DNA of 64,000 nucleotides from CADEDV01 sp964596345. GTDB taxonomy: Bacteria; Bacteroidota; Bacteroidia; Chitinophagales; Chitinophagaceae. The notes under the pieces were generated by a model. It was not told the DNA's origin and did not search any database. It worked only from the letters and a program-made list of their open reading frames with translations. Location of the stretch: NCBI GenBank assembly GCA_964596345.1, contig CAZQSZ010000007.1, forward strand, positions 1-64,000. Direction: 5' to 3'. How positions within the stretch are numbered: the first letter of the stretch is position 1; each line of letters begins with the position of its first letter. Shown in pieces: positions 52,328-60,550 of this stretch. Both the position numbers and the translations under genes were made by a program.

Positions 52328-52945
52328 TTAAAAATTATATCCGAAGTGCAGCCCTGGTTCAGGTGTCCATTTTGGCCACTTGTCATCCTTTTGTTTAAAA
52401 CCATCCGGCATTTCAGTGAAATATGGACGGCCGGCAACACCCAAAGACGGCTCTATAAAGAACCTATCTTTAAATAGTTTAACGTGGTATCCAACCCGGT
52501 ACGTGTTGAATATAATGAAGCCATCACCCACCTTATTACCGTTTTCATTCTTATAAGTTTGCCACATCGGCGCTACGTGTACTGCTGCGTAAAGGTTTTT
52601 CCAAAGGTATCTTTGGTAAGCCAGACCAAAACCATGTTCCCTGATATGACCAGGAAATTTCTCTTCCACTCTTCCGTAGGCCTCATTATAAAAAGGATTA
52701 ATGCCCAATGGCCAGGCATGTTTCCAGGTTATCAGTTCGAGTGAAATGACATCCTTCCCTGTAATACGATAGCCTGCATTAAGCTGAACAAATCCCGGCG
52801 GGTTTACTTTGTCAAAATTACCTAACAGAAACAACGTGCTTCCGACGTACCACCTTTTATAACTGCTGTCCGTTTTGGCATATTGTGCCTGGAGTTGGAG
52901 TAGGTTTGTCATCATTAGCACAAAACCAATAAATATCTTTTTCAT
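52328..52945 (-). CDS. Outer-membrane beta-barrel-like protein, paralogue 1
   Basis: A 205-aa exported protein with a signal peptide (about 1-20), ending in GLHFGYNF with a terminal aromatic residue as in outer-membrane barrels. It shares YKRWYVGSTLFLLGNFDKVN, the GYRIT-KDVIS segment and the C-terminal pattern with the protein at 53133-53768, so they are tandem paralogues. I chose ATG 52945. The promoter carries a Crp/Fnr-type palindrome with the same geometry as its paralogue's. Function unknown. Confidence 0.72.
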   Translation of the reverse strand: MKKIFIGFVLMMTNLLQLQAQYAKTDSSYKRWYVGSTLFLLGNFDKVNPPGFVQLNAGYRITGKDVISLELITWKHAWPLGINPFYNEAYGRVEEKFPGHIREHGFGLAYQRYLWKNLYAAVHVAPMWQTYKNENGNKVGDGFIIFNTYRVGYHVKLFKDRFFIEPSLGVAGRPYFTEMPDGFKQKDDKWPKWTPEPGLHFGYNF

Positions 52946-52974
52946 TTCTTTTCTTTTAAGGTGAAACGATACTA

Positions 52975-53019
52975 CAAAGGTGAATGAACGGATTGCCATA
53001 CCCCGTTAACTTAAGTTAA
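52975..53019 (-). promoter_or_regulatory. Crp/Fnr-type operator and promoter, site d
   Basis: TTAACTTAAGTTAA (53006-53019) is a perfect 14-bp palindrome, centred 38 bp from the end of CACCTTTG (52975-52982, minus, one mismatch). That end is 30 bp from the start codon, as in sites e and f. Confidence 0.65.
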
Positions 53020-53132
53020 GAAATATGGTTAACCCTTTTTTGACAGGAATTCCAGCTTTTAGTGTGCTTGCCAAGTGAGGCTTGATGCCCAAATTTACAT
53101 CAGTGCCTGGGGCTATCGGTTACTGATGCCCG

Positions 53133-53768
53133 CTATCTCTTTTTTCTTTTGAAATTCAAATTATACCCAATATCAAGCCCTGGCTGAATAAAATAGTTTT
53201 GCCATTTTCTTTCCACTGCTTTAAATGATCCCGGTACATTTGTTCTTACCGGCCAATAACTGACTCCGATGGCTGGCTCAAAAAAGAAGCGGTTCTTGAA
53301 AAAGGTAAACTGGTAACCCAGGTAAAAGTCCAGGTATAAGGTGTAGCCGTTTCCAATCTTCTTTTTACTCTGATCCATGTATTTTTCAAATGCATTCAGT
53401 GCCTGCACGGAGGTATAAGCACCTTTCCACCAAAATCGCTGGTATCCTATTGTTGGTGCGAGTATGCGTGCATGACCGGGATAATTCTCTCCCGGTTCAT
53501 CAAATGAGGGTGAGCTGAAAGGGATACCCAGTGGCCAGGCGTAAATAGATCTTTTAAACCGAAAGGAAATAACATCTTTAGGTGTGATCCTGTACCCGAC
53601 ATTTACCTGTACATACTCAGGGTTATTTACTTTATCTAAATTTCCCAATAAGTATAGTGTGCTGCCAACGAACCATCGCTTGTAATTGCTGTCCTGGTTT
53701 TGTGCATGTACCTTCGTACTACCGGTCCAGAGCAAGGCGAGCCCTATCCATAAAATTCTCTTTTGCAT
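53133..53768 (-). CDS. Outer-membrane beta-barrel-like protein, paralogue 2
   Basis: A 211-aa exported protein with a signal peptide (about 1-22, ending VHAQN). It begins YKRWFVGSTLYLLGNLDKVN after the signal, matching its downstream paralogue, and has the same ending pattern. I chose ATG 53768, supported by an exact -7 element 30 bp upstream. The operator overlaps the stop of the upstream crp gene. Function unknown. Confidence 0.72.
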   Translation of the reverse strand: MQKRILWIGLALLWTGSTKVHAQNQDSNYKRWFVGSTLYLLGNLDKVNNPEYVQVNVGYRITPKDVISFRFKRSIYAWPLGIPFSSPSFDEPGENYPGHARILAPTIGYQRFWWKGAYTSVQALNAFEKYMDQSKKKIGNGYTLYLDFYLGYQFTFFKNRFFFEPAIGVSYWPVRTNVPGSFKAVERKWQNYFIQPGLDIGYNLNFKRKKR

Positions 53769-53797
53769 ATCTATTCTTTTAATGTGTTTCGATATCG

Positions 53798-53842
53798 CAA
53801 AAGTAGATGGGAGGGGTGCGGGACGCCGTTCACTTAAGTTAA
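53798..53842 (-). promoter_or_regulatory. Crp/Fnr-type operator and promoter, site e
   Basis: TTCACTTAAGTTAA (53829-53842) overlaps the TAA stop of the crp gene (53839-53841). Its centre is 38 bp from the end of TACTTTTG (53798-53805, minus), an exact -7 element. Confidence 0.65.
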
Positions 53843-54432
53843 GAAATGCGCTTATAGCTCTTTTTCTCAAGAATTCTTGTTCTCAGCCTGCTTAATGATT
53901 GCGGTTTGATCCCTAAATAGCTCGCTAACTGGTGTTGCGGAACCCGCTGAACAAGATCCGGTCTTTTTTCCAGTAAGTTCAGGTATCGTTTTTCAGGAGA
54001 AGCTGTTTTGAACTCGTCAAAGTTTATTTGTTGCCTGGTTAACAATTCCGCCGATAATATTCTGCACATTGTTTCAAACTTGGGGAATTTGCTGTTAATT
54101 TCTGCCTCCATATCAGTATTTGAAACCGTTAGGATACTGTCTTCCACAGCACTGATGAAATATTCAGAAGGAGCATTATTGATGACACAATGAGGTGTTA
54201 CCGCGTCCAGTTCTGTATAGAAAGCCGTTGTTTTTTCTTCTCCGTCCATTTGGTAATAGACCCGGATACAGCCTTTTAAGACAAAGAAGCTATCCTTTGA
54301 ATATTGTCCTTCTTTGAGCAGAACCGTTCCTTTCCTGACTGAGCGAAACAGGTCTAATGAAAGTAATGCGTTCTTCTCCTCTTCTGTCAGGGTAATGTAC
54401 TTTGCTATAAAGTCAAATAGTGTATTTTTCAT
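53839..54432 (-). CDS. Crp/Fnr-family transcription regulator
   Basis: A 197-aa regulator, the closest paralogue of that at 39963-40553 (shared RRDLVQRVP-type segment and QLASYLGIKP-SLSR recognition helix). It has the cNMP-binding-like domain with GTVLLKEGQYSKDSFFVLKG and a C-terminal HTH. I chose ATG 54432, because an exact -7 element (54480-54487) lies 47 bp upstream; a longer start at 54621 would put the promoter inside the gene. Confidence 0.9.
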   Translation of the reverse strand: MKNTLFDFIAKYITLTEEEKNALLSLDLFRSVRKGTVLLKEGQYSKDSFFVLKGCIRVYYQMDGEEKTTAFYTELDAVTPHCVINNAPSEYFISAVEDSILTVSNTDMEAEINSKFPKFETMCRILSAELLTRQQINFDEFKTASPEKRYLNLLEKRPDLVQRVPQHQLASYLGIKPQSLSRLRTRILEKKSYKRIS

Positions 54433-54479
54433 TTTGTTGTTGTTGTAACTTCCGCATTCGGCTGTAAGCGTTTTATGAG

Positions 54480-54487
54480 CAAACGTA
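54480..54487 (-). promoter_or_regulatory. -7 element of the crp gene at 53839-54432
   Basis: The minus strand reads TACGTTTG, an exact TAnnTTTG match. The same position in the paralogous crp gene (about 40600) carries TACCTTTA. Confidence 0.55.
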
Positions 54488-54652
54488 AAATTAAATGATA
54501 ATATATTCCCTCCTGATGTGTTAAAAGGTAAGTAGGTATGAAGTTGATCAGCCAAACGGTTACTTGATCGGTTACCCGGTTCTTTGTTTTCAAACCAGCT
54601 TGCCGGCTGGGAGTTTATCATGCAGCTTAGCTCTTTTACAACTTAATAATAT

Positions 54653-54670
54653 GCGCCAGTAGCTCAATGG
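54653..54670 (+). other. tRNA 5'-end fragment
   Basis: GCGCCAGTAGCTCAATGG matches the acceptor 5' strand and D-arm start of a typical bacterial tRNA (the 5' end resembles tRNA-Arg types). The matching 3' half is missing, so this is a remnant and not a functional gene. Such scars often mark former integration sites. Confidence 0.4.
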
Positions 54671-54799
54671 CAAGGGTAAATCTTAACACAAAAGTTTTTT
54701 GATAAGGATTGCAGGTTTAGGAAGGCAGAACTATTACAGGTGTTTTGATTATTTTCTTGTCCGGGGTATATCACAAATCTTTTACCCTCTTGTATAGTT

Positions 54800-55723
54800 T
54801 TATTTTTTGGCCTGAATTCCAAATCCATTCTCGTTTAGCCAGTCTATACACCAGGAGAACCATTTATCACCCCGTGTTTCATTCTCAAGCGCAAAACCAT
54901 GGCCACCACTCTGGAGAACATGAATTTCGGATTTTACTTTTGCCTTTTGCAAGGCTTCATGAAACAGCAGGCTATGCTGTACAGCTACCCTTGCATCATC
55001 GTTTGCATGAAGTAAAAATGTGGGTGCTGTATTTGAAGTAACATGTTTTTCATTGCTAAAATAGTTCAATGCGTCTTCACCAGGATTTTCTCCCAATAAT
55101 CTGGTTATCGTAGCACTTACTTTGAACTGTGTAAAACTAATAACAGGGTAAACCAATATCATAAAATCAGGACGTAAATTTATCTTTTCCCGGTTGTCAA
55201 TATAAACATCATCAAGATGTGTGGCTTCTGTTGATGCAAGATGCCCGCCTGCGGAAACTCCTACAAAACCAATTTTATTTGAGTCAATTTTGTATTCTTT
55301 TGCCTTCATCCGTACCAGCTTAATAGCCATTTGTGCATCTTGTAGTGGTCCTGTACTTTTATCCTTCATTATTTCATCGCTTGGCAATCGGTATTTTAAT
55401 ACAAAAGTTGTTATTCCTTTACTGGTAAATGCCCTGGCAAAATCTCCGCCTTCATCCACCAGCACCCTGTAACCACCACTTCCCATTATAATTACTGCTG
55501 TTCCGGTTTCTGTGCCTTTTTTTGGAGTGTACACCGTCAGGTCAGGAATACTGATTTGTGTAAACAATCCGTTCGTATCCAGATTTTCCCTGTAATTGTC
55601 AGGTGTTTTTTTGGAACCAGGTATTTCACCAGCATAAAGAGGGATTACTTTTTCCTGAGCAAGTGATGTGATTTGCAAGAAAGAAAAAAGGAAGGTCGTT
55701 AATATACAAATGCTTGCTTTCAT
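54800..55723 (-). CDS. Exported alpha/beta hydrolase (acetylxylan-esterase-like)
   Basis: A 307-aa exported esterase with a signal peptide (about 1-22). It has VIIMGSGGYRVLVDEGGDFA (oxyanion region), the nucleophile elbow GVSAGGHLAS near residue 165, an Asp in LLHANDDARV and the catalytic His in SGGHGFAL. Homologues are acetyl-xylan esterases and similar enzymes. It is the last gene before the AraC/DoxX pair, with no linked regulatory motif recognised. Confidence 0.85.
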   Translation of the reverse strand: MKASICILTTFLFSFLQITSLAQEKVIPLYAGEIPGSKKTPDNYRENLDTNGLFTQISIPDLTVYTPKKGTETGTAVIIMGSGGYRVLVDEGGDFARAFTSKGITTFVLKYRLPSDEIMKDKSTGPLQDAQMAIKLVRMKAKEYKIDSNKIGFVGVSAGGHLASTEATHLDDVYIDNREKINLRPDFMILVYPVISFTQFKVSATITRLLGENPGEDALNYFSNEKHVTSNTAPTFLLHANDDARVAVQHSLLFHEALQKAKVKSEIHVLQSGGHGFALENETRGDKWFSWCIDWLNENGFGIQAKK

Positions 55724-55812
55724 TATTTAGTCTTAAAAAGTGAAAAATTCTATTTTTTTGTTTGTCAATTATAGCAAGAGACAAACTCTTGCCGGCGCCC
55801 ATTGCCTTGTAC

Positions 55813-56220
55813 CTACTTAATAGTTGGTTTTTTTATTCCATTCGGAAACATAATTGTCAGTAATGCAAAGATCAGGAGGAAATTAAATTCCATACCATTA
55901 CGGCCGGGGCCAACAACAAACCATCCTTGTTTGCCATGAATCAGAATTATGCCCATTACCAATATGAAAATGGTTATAAGCGAAGTGAGCTTTACATATT
56001 TATCAGATAATAAACTGCAGACACAGGCCAGGTGCGATAATTTAATTGCCCATGCAACAGGCACTCCCAAAGGGGCAAGACAAATACCCCATTCACATTC
56101 ATTGAGTGCTTCGCCAAAATCATTTATTCCGCCATTAAACATTGTGGCTACGGCATGGGAAATAAGGAGAGCGGATACAGCCAGACGAAGTAAGAAAGTG
56201 TTGTTGGATATAATTTTCAT
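55813..56220 (-). CDS. DoxX-like membrane protein
   Basis: A 135-aa four-helix membrane protein with the DoxX-type ISHAVATMFNGGINDFGE start and a terminal GRNGMEFNFLLIFALL helix. DoxX proteins are of uncertain function, sometimes linked to redox or thiosulfate metabolism. It is separated from the upstream AraC gene by 247 bp in which I see no gene. Confidence 0.72.
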   Translation of the reverse strand: MKIISNNTFLLRLAVSALLISHAVATMFNGGINDFGEALNECEWGICLAPLGVPVAWAIKLSHLACVCSLLSDKYVKLTSLITIFILVMGIILIHGKQGWFVVGPGRNGMEFNFLLIFALLTIMFPNGIKKPTIK

Positions 56221-56467
56221 CTTAATTTGTTTATACTATTTGAAAATATCTTTCACTTCGCTTTACAGAAAACTTTTTTGGAAAGATCTGCCATCACTTT
56301 ACTTTTTTTACAGGAAATAGTATCACTTGCAACCAAGTAAAAACCCAATTCCTTATGCGAGGTAAGTAAGTGCTTAAAGGCGGTGCCAGAAAATTTATAC
56401 AGACCTATTAAGCCAGTTGATACTGCAAAATTATACGTCAATCAGGAGGTTGAATGTGCAGAAATGC
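56221..56467. other. Intergenic region without recognisable gene
   Basis: A 62-aa minus-strand frame at 56253-56441 has no recognisable domain or promoter and overlaps nothing conserved. I see no operator or terminator that I can support. Confidence 0.4.
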
Positions 56468-57385
56468 TCAATCCTGGTTTATCGTCCTGAAATTTTGGGG
56501 AGATAGGCCATATTCTTTCTTGAATAAACGGCAGAATGCACTTGTATTTTCAAACCCACATGCCAAAGTAATTTCATGAACGGGCATGCCGGAATGCTTT
56601 AATAACCTCTCGGCATGGTCAAGCCTGATTCGTGTAAGGTATTGATGGGGAGTGGTCTTGAATACAGCCCTGAACTGCCTGGTCAGTTGTGGGGTGGATA
56701 AACAGGCTGCATTGGTGATCATACTCAACCCCGGCTTATCCATAAAAGTTGAATACATGAAGTCTTTTGCGATACATAACCGCTTATAAATTTCCATTCT
56801 TGTACTTTGTTTGACAGCCTTAACCTTGCTTGCCCGCCGAACTTCCGTTTTGTGTGTATGAATCAGATCATTAAGCAAAAAGAGTAAATGCTCATCTACC
56901 ATGTGGGCATCATATCCAAACTCGTCCAGTGCGGAGATGAGATTTTGCAGCTTTTGTTGTAAAGCGAAGTCAATATCCGTAAGGGTTTGGAAAAATTCAG
57001 GAGCCTTTCCTTCAATAGCGGGTCCGGCGTCTAACAAGCTTTCTTCGCTATACAAAATATCATGAAATACCTTATAAGCGAATTCTTCCCTAAAAAATAT
57101 GGAAAGAACTTTAGTTTTCCCCGGGCCATCAATTCTGCTGGAGTATTCCTGGTCGTTATTTAGCACCAGGAACTGGCCGGGTCTTATGGCGACAGGATGA
57201 TGACCTGTATTATACCATTCTTCTCCACGCAATACTGTTTTAAGTGAGAGGCAGCCTACATGCCGTTCACAATTACTTTTGCGTGCCGATGCGTTGAAAA
57301 TAATATTATGCTTTTTGAATTTGCTAAAATGTAACGCTTCATTAAACCCTGGTGTTTTGTGGTCTGGCAAACTGGTGAAATACAT
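56468..57385 (-). CDS. AraC-family transcription regulator
   Basis: A 305-aa soluble regulator with an N-terminal cupin-like domain (about 30-150; RPGQFLVLNNDQEYSSRID) and a C-terminal HTH_18 domain with CLSTPQLTRQFRAVFKTTPHQYL and GFENTSAFCRLFKKEYGLSPQNF. The -7-like element TACCTTTA (57412-57419, minus) lies 27 bp upstream. Target not obvious; the DoxX gene downstream is the nearest candidate. Confidence 0.87.
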   Translation of the reverse strand: MYFTSLPDHKTPGFNEALHFSKFKKHNIIFNASARKSNCERHVGCLSLKTVLRGEEWYNTGHHPVAIRPGQFLVLNNDQEYSSRIDGPGKTKVLSIFFREEFAYKVFHDILYSEESLLDAGPAIEGKAPEFFQTLTDIDFALQQKLQNLISALDEFGYDAHMVDEHLLFLLNDLIHTHKTEVRRASKVKAVKQSTRMEIYKRLCIAKDFMYSTFMDKPGLSMITNAACLSTPQLTRQFRAVFKTTPHQYLTRIRLDHAERLLKHSGMPVHEITLACGFENTSAFCRLFKKEYGLSPQNFRTINQD

Positions 57386-57566
57386 ACAATATTATTTGTT
57401 TTACGGCTGTTTAAAGGTAGAGGGTTTCAAAAAAACAGAATCACAAAATTTATCTAGCAGTAAAATCTGCCATTTACTTATTCATGTTTGTTTTCCATAA
57501 AAAACCGAAGGTATTTCCTGTTCTTGTAACGCATTCTTTATTATCCTGCCGGCTATTTCTTAGGAG

Positions 57567-57695
57567 GTGGCTCCCGAACCTTCGGCTGACACGTCACTGG
57601 CGCTGGCGGGCACCGTCCGGACTATTCTTGCTTTACTAAGCACCCTGACACCTACGCTCCAGCAGGTGATCCGGCTGTATTATTTTGATAGGTAA
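57567..57695 (+). pseudogene. Possible ECF sigma-factor region-4 remnant
   Basis: An open frame of 42 codons starting GTG at 57567 has no gene of its own, but contains LLSTLTPTLQQVIRLYYFDR, which resembles the start of ECF sigma region 4. It may be a decayed sigma gene or coincidental. It lies just upstream of the ABC/LytTR operon promoter. Identification is tentative. Confidence 0.25.
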
Positions 57696-57710
57696 ATATC
57701 TTCTTTTCAA

Positions 57711-57779
57711 TTTCGCAGAAAATTTCCTGCCTTTTGCAGAACAGATTTTCCGGCCCGTTATAGCCCGTCTACTTTGCAG
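57711..57779 (+). promoter_or_regulatory. TTTYGCAG tandem repeats of the ABC/LytTR operon
   Basis: TTTCGCAG (57711-57718), TTTTGCAG (57732-57739) and CTTTGCAG (57772-57779) are 21 and 40 bp apart, each followed within 5-12 bp by a run ending TTTCC. They are a different motif from the TTTCnGTWG arrays and are candidates for binding of the response regulator encoded at 60540-61226. Confidence 0.5.
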
Positions 57780-57798
57780 CCGAATTAATTTTTCCGGT

Positions 57799-58707
57799 AT
57801 GCAGTACTGTGTTGAAACCCATCTCCTGCGGCACCAGTTCCGAAACCAGGTCGTGGTGGATGATCTTTCGCTCCAGGTACCTAATCATAGTATCTATGGA
57901 TTCCTGGGCCCGAACGGGGCGGGGAAGACCAGTACCCTGCGGTTGCTCACGGGCCTTTTGCGCAAGCAGCAAGGCAGCATTCAACTGTTTGGCAAAGTAT
58001 TGGAAAATAACAGGGCCGCTATTTTGCAGGGGACCGGGACCCTGATCGAATCTCCATCTGTGTATAGCAACCTGACTGCTGCTGAAAATCTGAAAGTATG
58101 GCAATCCTATTTCCGTTGTCCAGATCACCGCATTGCCCAGGTTTTGCAAACCGTTGGTCTTGCTGATACCGGTACTAAAAAAGCCGGAGAGTTTTCATTG
58201 GGGATGAAACAACGTTTGGGTATTGCGATCACCTTATTGAATCAACCCTCCCTGCTGATCCTCGACGAACCTACGAATGGGCTTGATCCCGAAGGGATCA
58301 TCGAGATCAGGACCCTGCTGCAACAATTAAACAAGGAAGAAGGGATCACGATCCTGGTTTCAAGTCACCTGTTAGCAGAAATTGAAAAATTAGTGAGCCA
58401 TCTTGGTATTATACATAAAGGGAAACTCCTTTTCCAGGGGCCGCTGGAAGATCTCAGCCAACAGCAGTTTTTTTCCCGGCTCTGTATCGAGACCGATGAT
58501 AATGCGAGAGCCGCTGCGATCCTTGCTCAATCGGGTTTCAACGGACAGTTGGAAGGAGACAAGCTTATATTGCCCCTGCCGTCCCGCGAACAAATTGCCC
58601 AGTTGAATTTCACGCTTATCGGTGCTGGCCTTGCTGTGTATTCCCTGCAGGTGAACCAGCGGGACCTGGAAACTATTTTTATTGACCTTATCAATCAACC
58701 TCAATGA
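57799..58707 (+). CDS. ABC transporter ATP-binding protein
   Basis: A 302-aa ATPase with Walker A GPNGAGKT at residues 37-44, signature FSLGMKQRL near residue 135 and Walker B LLILDEPTNGLDPEG. It resembles DrrA/BcrA-type drug or peptide exporters. I chose ATG 57799; upstream in-frame starts have poor sequence. The stop overlaps the permease ATG by 4 bp. First of four genes (ATPase, permease, kinase, regulator). Confidence 0.92.
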   Translation: MQYCVETHLLRHQFRNQVVVDDLSLQVPNHSIYGFLGPNGAGKTSTLRLLTGLLRKQQGSIQLFGKVLENNRAAILQGTGTLIESPSVYSNLTAAENLKVWQSYFRCPDHRIAQVLQTVGLADTGTKKAGEFSLGMKQRLGIAITLLNQPSLLILDEPTNGLDPEGIIEIRTLLQQLNKEEGITILVSSHLLAEIEKLVSHLGIIHKGKLLFQGPLEDLSQQQFFSRLCIETDDNARAAAILAQSGFNGQLEGDKLILPLPSREQIAQLNFTLIGAGLAVYSLQVNQRDLETIFIDLINQPQ

Positions 58708-59477
58708 GTTCTTTATTATTCCCTGCGATCAGGGCCGAATGGATGAAGCAGAAAAGAACTTTTTCTCATTGGCTGGTGATCGCCGGTGGGTTTTTTATTC
58801 CCCTTGTCATTTGTATCGTTCTTTTCGTTTACCCGGACCGGTACCTGGGCCTGCAGCGAAGCGGCCGTTTCTGGGAACTGCTTTTTGATAAGGGATGGAA
58901 TATGCTCTGTTTGTTTTTTTTACCGATGGGAGTGGTGCTGGCCACGAGCCTGATCACACAACTTGAATTCCGGAACAATACCTGGAAGCAATTACATGCC
59001 ACACCGGCATCTTACCCGACGATCTTTTTTTCCAAGCTGATCGTGCTGCTGCTGATGCTGGCGGAATTGTTTGTCCTGTTCACTGCCGGACTCCTGGTCG
59101 TAGCTTTTGTACCCCCTCTGTTTTACACGGACCTTTCTTTTACGTGGGACCCGGTTCCGGTACATCACCTGGTTACCACTAACCTGCATTATTATATACT
59201 TAGTATTCCGCTGTTGTTGCTGCAATACCTAGTCAGCCTGCAAGCCCGGAGTTTTTTAATTCCCATCGGTACCGGACTTGCGCTTGTTGTTTTCGGTATG
59301 TTTATCCTGTCGTGGAAGTATGCCTATGTGATGCCTTCTGCCTTTACCGCATTGTATTATATTCGCTGCCCGCAGGAACCCGGCTTGCTGCAACGGTTAT
59401 ATCTTTTTAGTTTGTTGTACAGCGTCGTACTTTTAATCAGCGGATACCTGCTGTATGTTTACAAGCAACGGATATAG
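58704..59477 (+). CDS. ABC transporter permease
   Basis: A 257-aa integral membrane protein of the ABC-2 type with six predicted helices. It is coupled to the ATPase by a 4-bp overlap and followed after 14 bp by the kinase gene. In Gram-positive bacteria such ABC/two-component pairs confer peptide-antibiotic resistance; the same role here is inferred. Confidence 0.85.
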   Translation: MSSLLFPAIRAEWMKQKRTFSHWLVIAGGFFIPLVICIVLFVYPDRYLGLQRSGRFWELLFDKGWNMLCLFFLPMGVVLATSLITQLEFRNNTWKQLHATPASYPTIFFSKLIVLLLMLAELFVLFTAGLLVVAFVPPLFYTDLSFTWDPVPVHHLVTTNLHYYILSIPLLLLQYLVSLQARSFLIPIGTGLALVVFGMFILSWKYAYVMPSAFTALYYIRCPQEPGLLQRLYLFSLLYSVVLLISGYLLYVYKQRI

Positions 59478-59491
59478 GTTCCGGACAAACG

Positions 59492-60550
59492 ATGAAGAAG
59501 AAGTATATCATTTTATTTCATGCCATCTACTGGTTACTCTACCTGCTGGTGATCCTTGTATTCCTGTTTTTTTTACAGGGCGTCAGTGCGAACCGGTTTA
59601 TCATGAGCCAACGGCAATTGCTGAATGTGGTTACGATCACGGTGCCGCTGCTGGTGCTGCCTTCTATCCTGCATTTTTATTTTTCTTACCACTGGCTATT
59701 TACCCGTTACCTGTCCCGCAAGCAAATTTGGAAACTTTGCCTGAGAAGCGCCGGTGCTGCCATACTCTTCGCTGCCAGCGGTATGGGGCTGTTGCAGCTG
59801 ATCACCGGCGGAGAAGTGTTCCGGCGTATGCATATTTATGACCTGCTGCTCCTGCTATCGATCCTTGGGATCATCTGTGTCTTACATGGATTGATGGGCC
59901 TGCTGCTGAAAGGGTTTATTGTCTGGTACGAGGATATTGCCCTGAAAGAACAATTGCGGACCCGAAATGCGGAAACGGAAATGGCGCTGGTCAAAGCCAA
60001 GTTGCACCCGCATTTTTTATTTAATACGATCAACAATATTGATGTCCTGATCTGTAAAGATGCTGACCAGGCCTCCCGGTATCTTAACCAATTGTCGGAT
60101 ATCCTGCGTTTCATGTTGTACGGAACAAATCTGGATTCGATACCGTTGACGAAGGAGCTGGAGTATATCGATAAGTATATTGCCCTGCAGCGTATCCGCA
60201 ATGCCAATACTGCTTTTGTACGGTTCGAGCTGTCCGGTGATCCGGGTGACTGGACCATCGCCCCGATGCTGTTCATTCCCTTTATTGAAAATGCTTTTAA
60301 GTATGCCGGGTATCTTCCTCATCCCGATGCGATTGTTATTACGCTTTTTGCGGATGATGATGCTCTGCGTTTTCGCTGTAAAAATAAATTTGAACCGGTT
60401 AGTACAGATAAGGGTGAGGAGGGTGGTATGGGTAATGCACTCATGCAACAACGGATAGCCTTGTTGTACCCTCAACAGCACCGGTTGTTTTTTTCTTCCG
60501 AAAACGGAAACTATTCAGTGGACTTAACAATTTATAAAAATGCCCATTAG
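59492..60550 (+). CDS. LytS-type sensor histidine kinase
   Basis: A 352-aa membrane kinase with about four N-terminal helices (residues 8-145) and the phosphoacceptor H174 in KAKLHPHFLFNTINNIDVL, followed by an HATPase (IENAFKYA, GNALMQQRI). The 3' end overlaps the response-regulator gene by 11 bp. Third gene of the operon. The stimulus may be a substrate of the linked ABC transporter. Confidence 0.9.
   Translation: MKKKYIILFHAIYWLLYLLVILVFLFFLQGVSANRFIMSQRQLLNVVTITVPLLVLPSILHFYFSYHWLFTRYLSRKQIWKLCLRSAGAAILFAASGMGLLQLITGGEVFRRMHIYDLLLLLSILGIICVLHGLMGLLLKGFIVWYEDIALKEQLRTRNAETEMALVKAKLHPHFLFNTINNIDVLICKDADQASRYLNQLSDILRFMLYGTNLDSIPLTKELEYIDKYIALQRIRNANTAFVRFELSGDPGDWTIAPMLFIPFIENAFKYAGYLPHPDAIVITLFADDDALRFRCKNKFEPVSTDKGEEGGMGNALMQQRIALLYPQQHRLFFSSENGNYSVDLTIYKNAH

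Noticed and set aside
54433..54621. Longer N-terminus of the Crp/Fnr protein at 53839-54432
   Set aside because: The extra 63 residues are not protein-like and would contain the exact -7 element at 54480-54487.
56253..56441. 62-aa minus-strand frame upstream of the DoxX-like gene
   Set aside because: No recognisable domain, promoter or start context; kept only as a gene-free region.
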